NCBI RefSeq assembly: GCF_029962485.1
Contig: NZ_CP073637.1
Location: forward strand, 1-64,000
DNA: 64,000 nucleotides
Origin: Burkholderia cepacia
GTDB lineage: Bacteria > Pseudomonadota > Gammaproteobacteria > Burkholderiales > Burkholderiaceae
Reading direction: 5' to 3'
Shown here: positions 40,943 to 50,323 of the stretch, one piece after another
How positions within the stretch are numbered: the stretch's first letter is position 1
Layout of the letters: every line of letters begins with the position of its first letter
The notes under the pieces: model-generated
Database searches by the model: none
What the model was told of the DNA's origin: nothing
Seen by the model: the letters and a program-made list of their open reading frames with translations, nothing else
Position numbers and translations under genes: made by a program

Positions 40943-41223
40943 GATCGTCTCCTCCGAGCTGCCGCATTGAAATCTGGTCGTTGGCAGTACGTAATGTATG
41001 CCGACTCTTGCCGGCCACAGCGAGAGGGCCGACGCATAGCATCGTAGAGGGTGCAATCCTTCACGACGCTTTCCCGGGCGCAAGAATCGGATCGGTGAAA
41101 ACACCGAACGCGCAACAATCACGGATCGGGCAGGCATGCGCAAGCGGGCCTGCCGGGCATCCGGCTGGCCAGGGCGACCTTTCGTGCTACGAATCGACGT
41201 GCCGTGCGACGGGCGCGTGCCCG
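40943..41223. other. Porin upstream region
   Basis: About 280 bp between the porin and the response-regulator stop codon. It should carry the porin promoter and regulatory sites. I could not single out a convincing operator. No gene is seen. Confidence 0.35.
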
Positions 41224-41901
41224 TCAGTCCTGCGTGCTCTTCATGCGCAGGATGTAACCGAGCCCGCGCAGCGTGATGATTTCGGCCGTGCTGCCCGCGA
41301 GATGCTTGCGCAGCCGGTGAATGTAGATGTCGATCGCGTCGGCGCTCGGCTCGTCGTCGAGCGCGAACACGCTGTCCATCAGCCGCGCCTTCGATACCGT
41401 CTTGTTCTGCTGCAGCATCAGCGTTTCGAGGATCGCGTGCTCGCGCCGCCGCAGCGCCAGCACCGTTTCGCCGCAGCGGAATTCGCGCGTGCCGAATGCA
41501 TAGACGAGGTCGCCGCACACGAGCTGTGTCGTGCCGACGCCGGCCTGCCGGCGGATCAGCGCGCGGATTCTCGCGACGAGTTCGCGCGACTCGAACGGCT
41601 TCACGACGTAATCGTCGGCGCCCGCGCCGAAGCAGTCGACCTTGTCGTCGACCGAGCCGTGCGCGGTCAGCATCAGCACCGGCACGTTGTCGTTGCGGCG
41701 CCGCAGCCGCGCGAGCACTTCCTTGCCGCTGATGCCGGGCAGGCGCATGTCGAGCAGCACGGCGTCGTAGCGTTCGGTCTTCAGTACGGTGTCCGCGCGT
41801 TCGCCATCGCCGACGCAGTCGACCGCGAAATCCTCGCCGCGCAGCAGGTTCACGATCCAGTGCGCGAGTTCGGCGTTGTCTTCGACCAGCAGGAGTTTCA
41901 T
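41224..41901 (-). CDS. OmpR/PhoB-family response regulator (TctD-like)
   Basis: The 225-residue protein has a receiver domain with acidic pocket ED at 7-8, phospho-acceptor Asp51 (AVLLDMRLPG), Thr in LMLTAHG and Lys in DDYVVKPF. A winged-helix DNA-binding domain follows from about 130 with DAIDIYIHRLRKHL and TLRGLGYIL. It is read 13 bp after the sensor kinase gene. Its likely targets are the adjacent ABC importer and possibly the porin. Confidence 0.95.
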   Translation of the reverse strand: MKLLLVEDNAELAHWIVNLLRGEDFAVDCVGDGERADTVLKTERYDAVLLDMRLPGISGKEVLARLRRRNDNVPVLMLTAHGSVDDKVDCFGAGADDYVVKPFESRELVARIRALIRRQAGVGTTQLVCGDLVYAFGTREFRCGETVLALRRREHAILETLMLQQNKTVSKARLMDSVFALDDEPSADAIDIYIHRLRKHLAGSTAEIITLRGLGYILRMKSTQD

Positions 41902-41914
41902 GACGGCTTTCTCT

Positions 41915-43348
41915 TCAATCGTAGGCGGGCAGCCGTACGGTCACGACGATACCGCGATTGCCGGGCCCCGGCGCGAGCGACGCGCTGCCGCCGTGCGCCT
42001 GCGCGATCTCGCGGACGATCGCCAGCCCGAGGCCCGAGCCTTCGGTGTCGGCCGACACGCGGTAGAACCGCTTGAACACGTGCGGTCGCGCTTCGGCCGG
42101 GATGCCGGGCCCGTTGTCGACCACGTCGAGCACGATCGTGTCGCCGTCGCGCCGTGCGCATACGGTCACGCAGCCGCCCGGCTGCGTGTAGCGCACCGCG
42201 TTGTCGACGAGGTTCATCACCAGCGCGGTCAGCAGGCTGTCGCTGCCCGCGACGTCGAGCCGCTCGCCGAGATCGGCGCCGAGATCGATGTCGCGCCGCT
42301 GCGCGAGCACGATCGTTTCCTCCAGCACGCTCGACACCACGGCCGCGAGATCGACGCGATGAGTCAGCAGCGTCGACGGCGTCGCCTCCGCATGCGCGAG
42401 CAGCAGCAGCTTGTCGGTCACGTCGGCCATCTTGCGGCTGCTGCGCTGCATGCTGTCGAGTACCGTCGCGAGTTCCGGATCGTCGTGCCCGCGCCGCTGC
42501 GCGTACTGGATCTGCGTATCGAGCACCGCGATCGGCGTGCGCAACTGGTGTGCGGCGTCCGCAATGAAACGGCGCTGCGTGGCCGTGTGCGTGTTGAGCC
42601 GCGCGATGCACTGGTTGATCGCATCGACGATCGGCCGCAGTTCGTGCTGCAGCCGCTCCGGGCGGATCGGCTCGAGTTCCATCGGCCCGCGGTCGGCGAC
42701 GTCGTCCTTCAGCTTCATCAGCGGGCGCAGCTCCAGCGTCAGGCCGAGATAGACGAGCACCACCGCGAGCACCAGCATCAGCGACAGGCGCACGAGCTGC
42801 GGCCGCCAGATCGTCGCGACCATCGCGCCATGTGAGCGCGTCGTCTTCGCGACGACCACCGTGACGGTTTCGACCTGGCCCTCGTCGTACAGCTGGCGGT
42901 CGTAGGCCACCGCGCGCAGCGGCACGCTGTCGAGCGACGTGTCGTACAGCGTCGGCTCGATGCCGTGCCGCGCGGGCAGGTCGAGCGCCGGATTGCCGGC
43001 AAGCAGGCGGGCGTGGCTGTCGATCACCTTGTAGAACACCGAATCGCCCGACGGCGACTCGAAGATCTCCAGCGCGGCCGGCGGCACGTCGGCGACCGGC
43101 AGGCCGTTGCGCCATTCGATGTCCTCGCCGATCGTGCGTGCGGACGCGACGAGCGCGCTGTCCTGCACGAGCCCGGCCGTGGTCCGCGCGGTGTCGTACG
43201 ACATCGCGCCCGCGATCAGCACGAACACCGCGAGCGGCAGCAGCAGCCACCACAGCAGCCGTCCGCGCAGGCTGTGCGCCATCCTGTTGCGCTCCTTCTC
43301 CGAAATGCCGAACCGCGCCGGGGTCGCCGGCGCGGTCGGAAGTGTCAT
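41915..43348 (-). CDS. Sensor histidine kinase (TctE-like)
   Basis: The 477-residue protein has a membrane helix at about 31-50 (LWWLLLPLAVFVLIAGAMSY), a periplasmic sensor domain of about 130 residues resembling the 2CSK_N domain of TctE-type kinases, and a second helix near 186-204. The HisKA box carries His267 (FIADAAHQLRTPIAVLD). The ATPase domain has N box LVDNAVRYT, G1 DNGPGIP and G2 GSGLGLAI. Kinases of this subgroup often sense small carboxylates and control porins or transporters. Neighbouring genes are an ABC importer upstream and a porin downstream. Confidence 0.93.
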   Translation of the reverse strand: MTLPTAPATPARFGISEKERNRMAHSLRGRLLWWLLLPLAVFVLIAGAMSYDTARTTAGLVQDSALVASARTIGEDIEWRNGLPVADVPPAALEIFESPSGDSVFYKVIDSHARLLAGNPALDLPARHGIEPTLYDTSLDSVPLRAVAYDRQLYDEGQVETVTVVVAKTTRSHGAMVATIWRPQLVRLSLMLVLAVVLVYLGLTLELRPLMKLKDDVADRGPMELEPIRPERLQHELRPIVDAINQCIARLNTHTATQRRFIADAAHQLRTPIAVLDTQIQYAQRRGHDDPELATVLDSMQRSSRKMADVTDKLLLLAHAEATPSTLLTHRVDLAAVVSSVLEETIVLAQRRDIDLGADLGERLDVAGSDSLLTALVMNLVDNAVRYTQPGGCVTVCARRDGDTIVLDVVDNGPGIPAEARPHVFKRFYRVSADTEGSGLGLAIVREIAQAHGGSASLAPGPGNRGIVVTVRLPAYD

Positions 43349-43370
43349 GTCAGGCGTCCGCCGGTGGCGT

Positions 43371-44228
43371 TCAGAACGCCGCGGGTCGCCACTTCAGCAG
43401 CCGCTTCTCGAGCCAGGTCAGCAGGTAGTCGGCGGCCAGCGCGACCACGGCCAGCACGATCATCGCCGCGAACACGCCGCTCGCGTTGAACGCGCCCTGG
43501 GCGGTGGAGATTAGCAGCCCGATGCCCTGCTTGGAACCCAGGAATTCGCCGACGACCGCACCGACCAGCGCGAAGCCGAAGCTCACGTGCAGGCTGGCGA
43601 GAATCCAGCTCAGCGCGGACGGGATCACGACGGCCGTGGTGATCTGCCGGCGCGACGCGCCGAGGATCTGTGCGTTCGCGATCAGGTAGCGGTCGGCTTC
43701 GCGCACACCCTGGAACGCGTTGCCGAACACGACGAAGAACACCATCACGACGGCCAGCGCGATCTTCGACGCCATCCCGAGGCCGAGCGCGATCACGAAG
43801 ATCGAGCCGAGCACGACGCGCGGAATCGAGTTCGCGATCTGGATGTACAGGCCGAACACGTCGGCCATCAGCTTGTTGCGGCCGAGCACGATCCCGCAGA
43901 TCACGCCGGCGACCGAGCCGATCACGAAGCCGATCCCGGTTTCCTCGAGCGTGACCCACACCTGCGTGAGCAGCGGGCCCTGCGACGTGCCGTTCACGAA
44001 CCAGTCCTGGATCTGTTCGAAGATCAGCGAGGGCATCGAGAAGAAGAACGGATCGATCCACTTGAGCCGTGCGGCGAGTTCCCATCCGCCGAGCACGATG
44101 ACGAGCACGGCGATCCGCAGCGTGACGATCAGGTTGCGCCGGCGTCGCAGCCGGCGTTGTGCGGCGCGCTCGTCGTCCTCGAGCGTCGTCGCCGGAATGG
44201 CGGTGGGGGGAAGCGTCATGTCGGTCAT
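43371..44228 (-). CDS. ABC transporter permease (SsuC/TauC-like)
   Basis: The 285-residue protein has about six membrane segments and the EAA-type coupling loop around YLIANAQILGASRRQITTAVV. The first helix is LRIAVLVIVLGGWELAARL. The start at 44228 (MTDMTLPPT) is the upstream of two nearby ATGs. It is the third gene of a binding protein-ATPase-permease operon, 38 bp after the ATPase, and is followed 22 bp later by the sensor kinase gene, so all five genes may be one transcript. Confidence 0.93.
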   Translation of the reverse strand: MTDMTLPPTAIPATTLEDDERAAQRRLRRRRNLIVTLRIAVLVIVLGGWELAARLKWIDPFFFSMPSLIFEQIQDWFVNGTSQGPLLTQVWVTLEETGIGFVIGSVAGVICGIVLGRNKLMADVFGLYIQIANSIPRVVLGSIFVIALGLGMASKIALAVVMVFFVVFGNAFQGVREADRYLIANAQILGASRRQITTAVVIPSALSWILASLHVSFGFALVGAVVGEFLGSKQGIGLLISTAQGAFNASGVFAAMIVLAVVALAADYLLTWLEKRLLKWRPAAF

Positions 44229-44266
44229 GCTCCTGTCCTTGCTGTCCTTGCCGTGCGGCGTATGCG

Positions 44267-45064
44267 TCAGCCGATCTGCACTTCTTCGCGCAGGTCGTGC
44301 CAGATGTCCTTGGAAATTTCGATGAAGCGCGCGTCGTAGCGGATCTCCGACGTGACGCGCGGGCGCGGCAGGTCGATCTCGTACACGCGCTTGAGCGTCG
44401 CGGGGCGCGCGGTCAGCACGAACACGCGGTCGGCGAGCGCGATCGCCTCTTCGAGATCGTGCGTGACGAACACGACCGAGCCCTTGTTCGCGGACCAGAG
44501 CTGCAGCAGCTCGTCCTGCATCAGCGTGCGCGTCTGCATGTCGAGCGCGGAGAACGGCTCGTCCATCAGCAGGATTTCCGGCTGGTTGATGAAGGTCTGC
44601 GCGAGCGCGACACGCTTCCTCATCCCGCCGGAGAGCTGGTGCGGGTAGTGCTTCGTGAATTTGTCGAGGCCGACCTTGCGGATCCATTCCTCGGCCTGCG
44701 CATACGCGACGTCCTTCGAGCGGCCGCGAAACAGCGGGCCCGCCGCGACGTTGTCGATCACGTTGCGCCACGGGAATACGGCGTCGGCCTGGAACACGAA
44801 GCCGATGCGCGGATCGATCCCGTCGACCGGGCGGCCCATCACGCGGACTTCGCCCGACACGGGCTTGAGCAGCCCGGTGATGAGGTTCAGCGTCGTCGAC
44901 TTGCCGCAGCCGGTCGGCCCGACGATCGCGATGAACTCGCCGCGCGCGACGCTCATGCTGAAGTCGCGCAGCGCGACGGTAGCCTTGCCTTCCGGCGAAA
45001 TGAAGCGGCACGACACGTTGCGAAACTCGATCGCCGGTGTGCTCGGGGAGACTGCCTGGTTCAT
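44267..45064 (-). CDS. ABC transporter ATP-binding protein (SsuB/TauB-like)
   Basis: The 265-residue ATPase has Walker A GPTGCGKST near 49, Q loop VFQADAVFPWRNV, signature LSGGMRKRVALA, Walker B ILLMDEPFSALD and the switch histidine in VFVTHDLEEA. These are the features of the nitrate/sulfonate/taurine importer ATPases. It energises the permease at 43371. A short non-coding gap of 112 bp separates it from the binding-protein gene. Confidence 0.95.
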   Translation of the reverse strand: MNQAVSPSTPAIEFRNVSCRFISPEGKATVALRDFSMSVARGEFIAIVGPTGCGKSTTLNLITGLLKPVSGEVRVMGRPVDGIDPRIGFVFQADAVFPWRNVIDNVAAGPLFRGRSKDVAYAQAEEWIRKVGLDKFTKHYPHQLSGGMRKRVALAQTFINQPEILLMDEPFSALDMQTRTLMQDELLQLWSANKGSVVFVTHDLEEAIALADRVFVLTARPATLKRVYEIDLPRPRVTSEIRYDARFIEISKDIWHDLREEVQIG

Positions 45065-45176
45065 CGCATGGATCCTGCGGGTGAAGAGGGCATCGCATCG
45101 TGGCGACGCCGGGCCGGCCAGCCGGACCGGAACGGGGAACGCACGGCGGCGGGATCGCCGCCGCCGGCGCCGTTGC

Positions 45177-46181
45177 TTACTTCGCGTTCACGAAATCGTT
45201 CGTGAAGGTGCGCGCGAGGTCGATGTGCTTGCCCTTCACCGACGGGTTGAACGCCGACAGCACCTTCAGCACGGTCGCCGGGCCGTCGGCCGGCATCTTG
45301 CCGTCGGCCGTATACATCGGCAGCGACGCCTTCAGCGCGGACACGTACAGCGCCTTGTCCTTCTGGTAGTCGGCCGGCATCTTCGCGGCGATCTCGTCGG
45401 CACTGTGCGTATGGATGAACTGCATCGTCTTCGCGAACGCGTGCGCGAGCTTGGTCGCTTCGGCCTTGTGCGAATCGGCCCAGGCCGACTGCACGTACAG
45501 GCTCGCGGCCGGGTAGGTACCGCCGAGCGCGGCGCGCGTGCCCTCGACGGTGCGCATGTCGACCAGCACCTTCGCGTCGCCCATCTTCTCGAGCGCGGAC
45601 ACCGTCGGTTCGGTCGTCATGCCGGCGTCGATACGGCCCTGCTTGATCGCGGCGATGAAGCTCGCGTCGGCGCCGACCGGCAGCATCGTGTACTGCGTCG
45701 ACGGCACGCCGTGCGCGAGCGCGAGGTATTGCGTGAGGAAGCTCGTCGACGAGCCGAGGCCCGTCACGCCGAGCGTCTTGCCCTTCGCGTCGGCCATCGA
45801 CTTGAACGTCGGGGCGGCCTTGGTCGATACCATCTCGACTTCGCCCGGCACCTGGCCGAACACGGCGATCGCCTTGACGTCCTTGCCCTTGCTCTGCAGG
45901 TCGATCGTGTGGTCGTAGAAGCCGACGACACCCTGCACGGCGCCCGCGAGCAGCTCGTTCTCGGCGTCGACGCCGGCCGGCTGCGACAGCAGCTCGACGT
46001 CGAGCCCTTCGGCCTTGAAGTAGCCGAGTTCCTGCGTGAGCCGCGCGGGCAGGTAGATCAGCTTCGCGATCCCGCCGACCATGATCGTGATCTTGCCGCC
46101 GTCGTCGGCGAAAGCGGGGTGAGCGGCAAGCGCGCAGCTCAGGCTGGCTGCCACGGCGAGGGTGCGCAGGATGGGTCGCAT
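45177..46181 (-). CDS. Periplasmic substrate-binding protein (SsuA/NMT1-like)
   Basis: The 334-residue protein has a signal peptide (ILRTLAVAASLSCALAAHPA, cut after AFA). Its mature part begins KITIMVGGIAKLIYLPARLT, followed by QELGYFKAEGLDVELLSQPAG, the signature of NMT1/SsuA-like receptors. These bind sulfonates, nitrate, aromatic acids or pyrimidines; the ligand here cannot be told. ATG 46181 is chosen because GGAGACG precedes it. A TATACT -10-like element lies about 60 bp upstream (46245-46240, - strand), without a good -35. Confidence 0.92.
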   Translation of the reverse strand: MRPILRTLAVAASLSCALAAHPAFADDGGKITIMVGGIAKLIYLPARLTQELGYFKAEGLDVELLSQPAGVDAENELLAGAVQGVVGFYDHTIDLQSKGKDVKAIAVFGQVPGEVEMVSTKAAPTFKSMADAKGKTLGVTGLGSSTSFLTQYLALAHGVPSTQYTMLPVGADASFIAAIKQGRIDAGMTTEPTVSALEKMGDAKVLVDMRTVEGTRAALGGTYPAASLYVQSAWADSHKAEATKLAHAFAKTMQFIHTHSADEIAAKMPADYQKDKALYVSALKASLPMYTADGKMPADGPATVLKVLSAFNPSVKGKHIDLARTFTNDFVNAK

Positions 46182-46347
46182 CGGGTCGTCTCCGTTCGTT
46201 GTATTCGTGTGGCGCGATGCGTGCTGCATCGTCACGACGAGTATAGGGAGGCGAAACCTTCCGCTACCTTTCGCGGGCGGGCGATTCCTTTAGGGGTTTT
46301 CCAGCAACGGGGGGCCTGAACAGGCCGGCAACGGGGGCAGGATCCGC

Positions 46348-47130
46348 TCAGCGCCAGCCGGTCAGCACCCGCCCCATCGTGTCGAGCCCCATGTCGAACA
46401 GGTGCGACACGAACGGCACGAGGTTCGGGAGCATCAGTTGCACGAGCAACATCCCGACGAGCATCGTGACGGGGAAGCCGACCTGGAACACGCCGATCTG
46501 CGGCGCCGCGCGGTTCAGGATGCCGAGCGCGAGGTTCGCGATCAGCAGCGCCGCGACGACCGGCAGCGCGAGCAGCAGCCCCATCTCGAACACGGTCGAG
46601 CCGAACGCGGCAAGCGTGCGCCAGCCGGGCGCATGCAGCAGGTCGGCCGATACCGGCAGCGACTGGAACGACGCGGCGAGCGCCGCGAACACCTGCAGGT
46701 GGCCGTCCACCGCGAGGAACGCGAGCATCGCGATCGCGTTCAGGAAGCGGCCGAGCACCGGTGTCGCCCCGTTCGAATGCGGATCGAAGAAGGTCGCGAA
46801 ACCGAGCCCCATCGACAGCCCGATGAAGTCGCCGGCGGCCTCGACGGCCGCGAACACGAGCTGCATCGTGAAGCCCATCGCGATGCCGATCAGGAACTGC
46901 GTGACGACGATCCAGATGCCCTGCGCGGAGAACACGGTGACGTCCGGCATCGCGCCGAGCGTCGGCGCGACGACCAGCGCCATGAACGCGGCGATGGCGA
47001 TCTTCACGCGCACCGGCACCGACGCGTGGCCGACGACGGGCGCCGTCGCGACGAGCGCGAGCATCCGCACGAACGGCCACAGGAAGGCGGTGAGCCAGCC
47101 GTTGAGCTGCGCGTAGGTTACCGAGAACAT
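46348..47130 (-). CDS. fliR: Flagellar export apparatus protein FliR
   Basis: FliR is part of the FliP5Q4R1 core that forms the flagellar type III export gate. The 260 residues are mostly membrane helices, starting MFSVTYAQLNGWLTAFLWPF and including the conserved GFxxGLSMGLGFATFFDP region and QIGVFQVGFPVTM. ATG 47130 begins the conserved region. It is last in the leftward fliLMNOPQR run, 29 bp after fliQ. Confidence 0.95.
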   Translation of the reverse strand: MFSVTYAQLNGWLTAFLWPFVRMLALVATAPVVGHASVPVRVKIAIAAFMALVVAPTLGAMPDVTVFSAQGIWIVVTQFLIGIAMGFTMQLVFAAVEAAGDFIGLSMGLGFATFFDPHSNGATPVLGRFLNAIAMLAFLAVDGHLQVFAALAASFQSLPVSADLLHAPGWRTLAAFGSTVFEMGLLLALPVVAALLIANLALGILNRAAPQIGVFQVGFPVTMLVGMLLVQLMLPNLVPFVSHLFDMGLDTMGRVLTGWR

Positions 47131-47159
47131 GCCTGCCCGATCGTGCGCGTGCGCGCGGC

Positions 47160-47432
47160 TCAGCCGACGCCGAGCGTCGCGACGTGCAGCAGCGTTTGCC
47201 GCAGGTAGTCGAGCATCGTCGTCAACATCCACGGGCCGGCGATCACGAGCGTCGCGGCGACCGCGAGCAGCTTCGGGATGAACGACAGCGTCGATTCGTT
47301 GATCTGCGTCGCGGCCTGGAACAGGCTCACGACGAGGCCGACCGCGAGCGCGACCAGCAGCAGCGGGGCCGCGAGCAGCAGGCCGATCATCATCGCCTGG
47401 TGCGCGAGGGTCATCACTTGTTCGGGCGTCAT
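47160..47432 (-). CDS. fliQ: Flagellar export apparatus protein FliQ
   Basis: The 90-residue protein has the standard FliQ length and two membrane helices (MMIGLLLAAPLLLVALAVGL and LAVAATLVIAGPWMLTTMLD) with the conserved FQAATQINESTLSFIPK between them. It lies 19 bp after fliP. Confidence 0.96.
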   Translation of the reverse strand: MTPEQVMTLAHQAMMIGLLLAAPLLLVALAVGLVVSLFQAATQINESTLSFIPKLLAVAATLVIAGPWMLTTMLDYLRQTLLHVATLGVG

Positions 47433-47451
47433 CGCGCGAATCCTCCGCTGC

Positions 47452-48213
47452 TTACGTGAAGCTCTGTGCGAGCGAGCCGATCAGCAGCTGCCAGCCGTCG
47501 ACCAGCACGAACAACATCAGCTTGAACGGCAGCGACACGGTGGACGGCGACACCATCATCATCCCCATCGACATCAGCACGCTCGCGACGACCATGTCGA
47601 TGATCAGGAACGGGATGAAGACCGTGAAGCCGATCTGGAAGCCGGTCTTCAGCTCGCTCGTGACGAACGCGGGCACCAGCAGCGACAGCGGCACGTCCTC
47701 GGGGCCCTGCATCGGCGCGGCCTTCGAGATCTTCGCGAACAGCGCGAGATCGGTCTCGCGGGTCTGCTTCAGCATGAAGGTCTTGAACGGCGCGAGACCG
47801 CGCTGCACGGCCTGCTCCATCGGCATCGAGCCGTCGGAGAATGGCTTGTAGCCGTCGTTGTACGCACGGTCGAGCACCGGCGACATCACGAAGAAGGTGA
47901 GGAACATCGCGAGGCCGACGAGCACCTGGTTCGGCGGCGTCGTCGCGGTGCCGAGCGCCTGGCGCAGCAGCGACAGCACGATGATGATGCGCGTGAAGCT
48001 CGTCATCATCAGCATCATCGCCGGCAGGAACGACAGCATCGTGAGCAGCAGCATCGTCTGCACGCTCAGCGAATAGGTGGTGCCGCCGTGCGGCCCCGGG
48101 CTCGTGTTGAACGCGGGCAGGCCGTTCGCCTGCGCGTACGCGAACGCGGGAGCGAGGCAGAGGATCAGCACGGGCGCGACGCGCGCCGCGCGATGCAGGA
48201 ATGCGTGTTTCAT
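47452..48213 (-). CDS. fliP: Flagellar export apparatus protein FliP
   Basis: The 253-residue protein has a cleavable signal peptide ([18 protein letters not shown]), as FliP proteins do. The conserved [20 protein letters not shown], the [13 protein letters not shown] segment and [20 protein letters not shown] follow. It nucleates the export gate with FliO's help and follows fliO by 36 bp. Confidence 0.96.
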   Translation of the reverse strand: MKHAFLHRAARVAPVLILCLAPAFAYAQANGLPAFNTSPGPHGGTTYSLSVQTMLLLTMLSFLPAMMLMMTSFTRIIIVLSLLRQALGTATTPPNQVLVGLAMFLTFFVMSPVLDRAYNDGYKPFSDGSMPMEQAVQRGLAPFKTFMLKQTRETDLALFAKISKAAPMQGPEDVPLSLLVPAFVTSELKTGFQIGFTVFIPFLIIDMVVASVLMSMGMMMVSPSTVSLPFKLMLFVLVDGWQLLIGSLAQSFT

Positions 48214-48249
48214 CGGAATGCGGAGACGGAAAGAGGGCGCGGCGCCATG

Positions 48250-48822
48250 TCAGCGGTCCTTGCCACGACCGAGGCGCTTCGCGGCTTCGCCCGCGAGCGC
48301 GTCGCGAAACCGCGAGCCGAACGTGCCGGGCAGGCTGCCGTCGGACGGGGTGCCGCCGGCGGGCGCGTCGGCCGAAGCCGACACCGTTGCAGGGGCCGCC
48401 GCCGAGCCGGCCGGCAGCGTATGCAGCAGGCGCACGTTGCCCGGCGCGACGCCGAGCACGAGCCAGGTGTCGCCGATCTCGACGATCGTCGCGCTTTCCT
48501 TCGTGCCGACCGCGACGCTCGACACGACCTTCAGCGGGCCGCCGCGCCGCGCGGGCTGGAAACCGAAGCGGCGCGCGAGCCACGCGCACGCGAACACGAG
48601 GCCGATCACGACCGCGAGCCCGACGAGCGTTTGCAGCACCGCGCCGATGCCGAGCGACGGCGCGGCCGAGCCGACCATCACGCTCGACGCGATCGCTCCG
48701 GCGTTGTTCACCGCGTTCATGTCGGCGGCACCGGCCGGCGCGCATGCGAGCGATGCGACGACGGCCAGCGCCGTCGCGGCGATCGCGTGGTACGTACGGC
48801 GGCCGGGCTGCACGACATTCAT
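48250..48822 (-). CDS. fliO: Flagellar biosynthesis protein FliO
   Basis: FliO is a poorly conserved single-pass membrane protein that assists FliP assembly. The 190 residues have an N-terminal signal-like segment, a membrane helix (VLQTLVGLAVVIGLVFACAW) and then the FliO cytoplasmic beta domain (LKVVSSVAVGTKESATIVEI, VLGVAPGNVRLLHTL). A low-complexity Ala/Gly/Ser tail ends in a basic stretch. Its start overlaps the fliN stop by 4 bases. Confidence 0.9.
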   Translation of the reverse strand: MNVVQPGRRTYHAIAATALAVVASLACAPAGAADMNAVNNAGAIASSVMVGSAAPSLGIGAVLQTLVGLAVVIGLVFACAWLARRFGFQPARRGGPLKVVSSVAVGTKESATIVEIGDTWLVLGVAPGNVRLLHTLPAGSAAAPATVSASADAPAGGTPSDGSLPGTFGSRFRDALAGEAAKRLGRGKDR

Positions 48823-49310
48823 CGGTTCAGCTTCCGGATCCGTTCGGCCGGCGTGATGATGTCGGTCAGGCGGATGCCGAACTTGTCGTTGACGACCACG
48901 ACCTCGCCCTGCGCGATCAGGCAGCCGTTCACGAGCACGTCCATCGGCTCGCCGGCGAGGCCGTCGAGCTCGACGACCGAACCCTGCGCGAGCTGCAGCA
49001 GGTTGCGGATCGCGATCTTCGTGCGGCCAAGCTCCACGGTCATCTTGACCGGGATGTCGAGGATCATCTCGATGTCGTTGTGCGTCGAGCTCGCCGCGGC
49101 CTTCGACAGCGGCTGGAACACGCCGGCGCCCGTCGCGCCCGCCTGCACCGGCTGCTGGTTCTGCTCGGCAAGCGCGGCCGCCCAGTCGTCCATGCCCGGA
49201 TCTTCTTCCGCCGCGGCCGGTGCCGCCTGCGCGTCGGCCGCCGAAGCCGCGAGGGCCGCGTCGGCCATCGCCTGGATGTCGTCGTCGGGCGTCTGGTTCA
49301 GCTCACTCAT
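48819..49310 (-). CDS. fliN: Flagellar motor switch protein FliN
   Basis: FliN forms the lower C-ring that receives CheY-P signals and docks export cargo. The 163-residue product has an acidic, Ala-rich N-terminal linker of about 75 residues and a SpoA domain (DIPVKMTVELGRTKIAIRNL, then VLVNGCLIAQGEVVVVNDKF). ATG 49310 has AGGAAGG 5 bases upstream; an in-frame GTG at 49316 lies inside that site and is less likely. The start overlaps the 3' end of fliM by 8 bases. Confidence 0.95.
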   Translation of the reverse strand: MSELNQTPDDDIQAMADAALAASAADAQAAPAAAEEDPGMDDWAAALAEQNQQPVQAGATGAGVFQPLSKAAASSTHNDIEMILDIPVKMTVELGRTKIAIRNLLQLAQGSVVELDGLAGEPMDVLVNGCLIAQGEVVVVNDKFGIRLTDIITPAERIRKLNR

Positions 49311-50301
49311 ATCCACCTTCCTTCATCGCATCGCCCGCGCTGATCATCTTCTGCACGCGCAACGCATATTGACCATTGAAAATTCCGTAGCCGCATTCCA
49401 TCACTGGCACGCCGTCGACCTTCGCGGTGATCGTGTCCTCGATCTCCAGCGGCAGCACGTCGCCCGCGCGCAGGTTCAGGATCTTCTCGAAGGTCGACGA
49501 GATCTCGGCGAGATTCGCGCTCAGCTCGACCTCGGCGGCCTGCACCTGCTGCGACAGCACGCGCACCCAGCGGCGGTCGACTTCGAGCGCCTCGCCCTGG
49601 ATCGGCGAACTGAGCACGTCGCGGATCGGCTCGATCATCGAGTACGGCATGCAGATGTGCAGCGTGCCGCCCGTCGGTCCGAACTCGATCGAGAACTGCG
49701 TGACGATCACGATCTCGTTCGGCGTCGCGACGTTCGCGAACTGCGTGTGCATCTCCGAGCGCACGAATTCGAACTGCAGCGGCCGCACGCTCTTCCATGC
49801 GGCCGTGTAGTGCTCGAACACGAGGTTCAGCAGCTTGCCGATGATCCGCTGCTCGGTGGCCGTGAAATCGCGGCCCTCGACGCGCGTGTGAAAGCGCCCG
49901 TCGCCGCCGAACAGGTTGTCGACGACGAAGAACACGAGATTCGGGTCGAACACGAACAGCGACGTGCCGCGCAGCGGCTTCACGTGCACCAGGTTCAGGT
50001 TCGTCGGGATCGGCAGGTTGCGGGTGAACTCGCTGTACTTCTGCACCTTCACCTGGCTGACGGAGATTTCCGCCGTACGCCGCATGAAGTTGAAGATGCC
50101 GATCCGCAAAAGGCGCGCGAAGCGGTCGTTGATGATCTCGAGGCCGGGCATCCGGCCGCGGACGATCCGCTCCTGCGTCGCGATGTTGTAGGGGCGGACG
50201 CCCGATGTGTCGCGCTGCTCGTCGACTGCATCGGTTTCGCCCGTGACGCCCTTGAGGAGGGCATCGACCTCCTCCTGGGACATGAACTCCTGGTGACCCA
50301 T
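49303..50301 (-). CDS. fliM: Flagellar motor switch protein FliM
   Basis: The 332-residue protein carries the N-terminal CheY-binding segment (EFMSQEEVDALLKGVTGE), the middle CheC-like domain with GGDGRFHTRVEGRDFTATEQ, and a C-terminal SpoA domain. It forms the main wall of the C-ring and sets the direction of rotation. It is read 22 bp after fliL. Confidence 0.97.
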   Translation of the reverse strand: MGHQEFMSQEEVDALLKGVTGETDAVDEQRDTSGVRPYNIATQERIVRGRMPGLEIINDRFARLLRIGIFNFMRRTAEISVSQVKVQKYSEFTRNLPIPTNLNLVHVKPLRGTSLFVFDPNLVFFVVDNLFGGDGRFHTRVEGRDFTATEQRIIGKLLNLVFEHYTAAWKSVRPLQFEFVRSEMHTQFANVATPNEIVIVTQFSIEFGPTGGTLHICMPYSMIEPIRDVLSSPIQGEALEVDRRWVRVLSQQVQAAEVELSANLAEISSTFEKILNLRAGDVLPLEIEDTITAKVDGVPVMECGYGIFNGQYALRVQKMISAGDAMKEGGYE

Positions 50302-50323
50302 ACGCGCTCCTTTCTCGGCCGCG

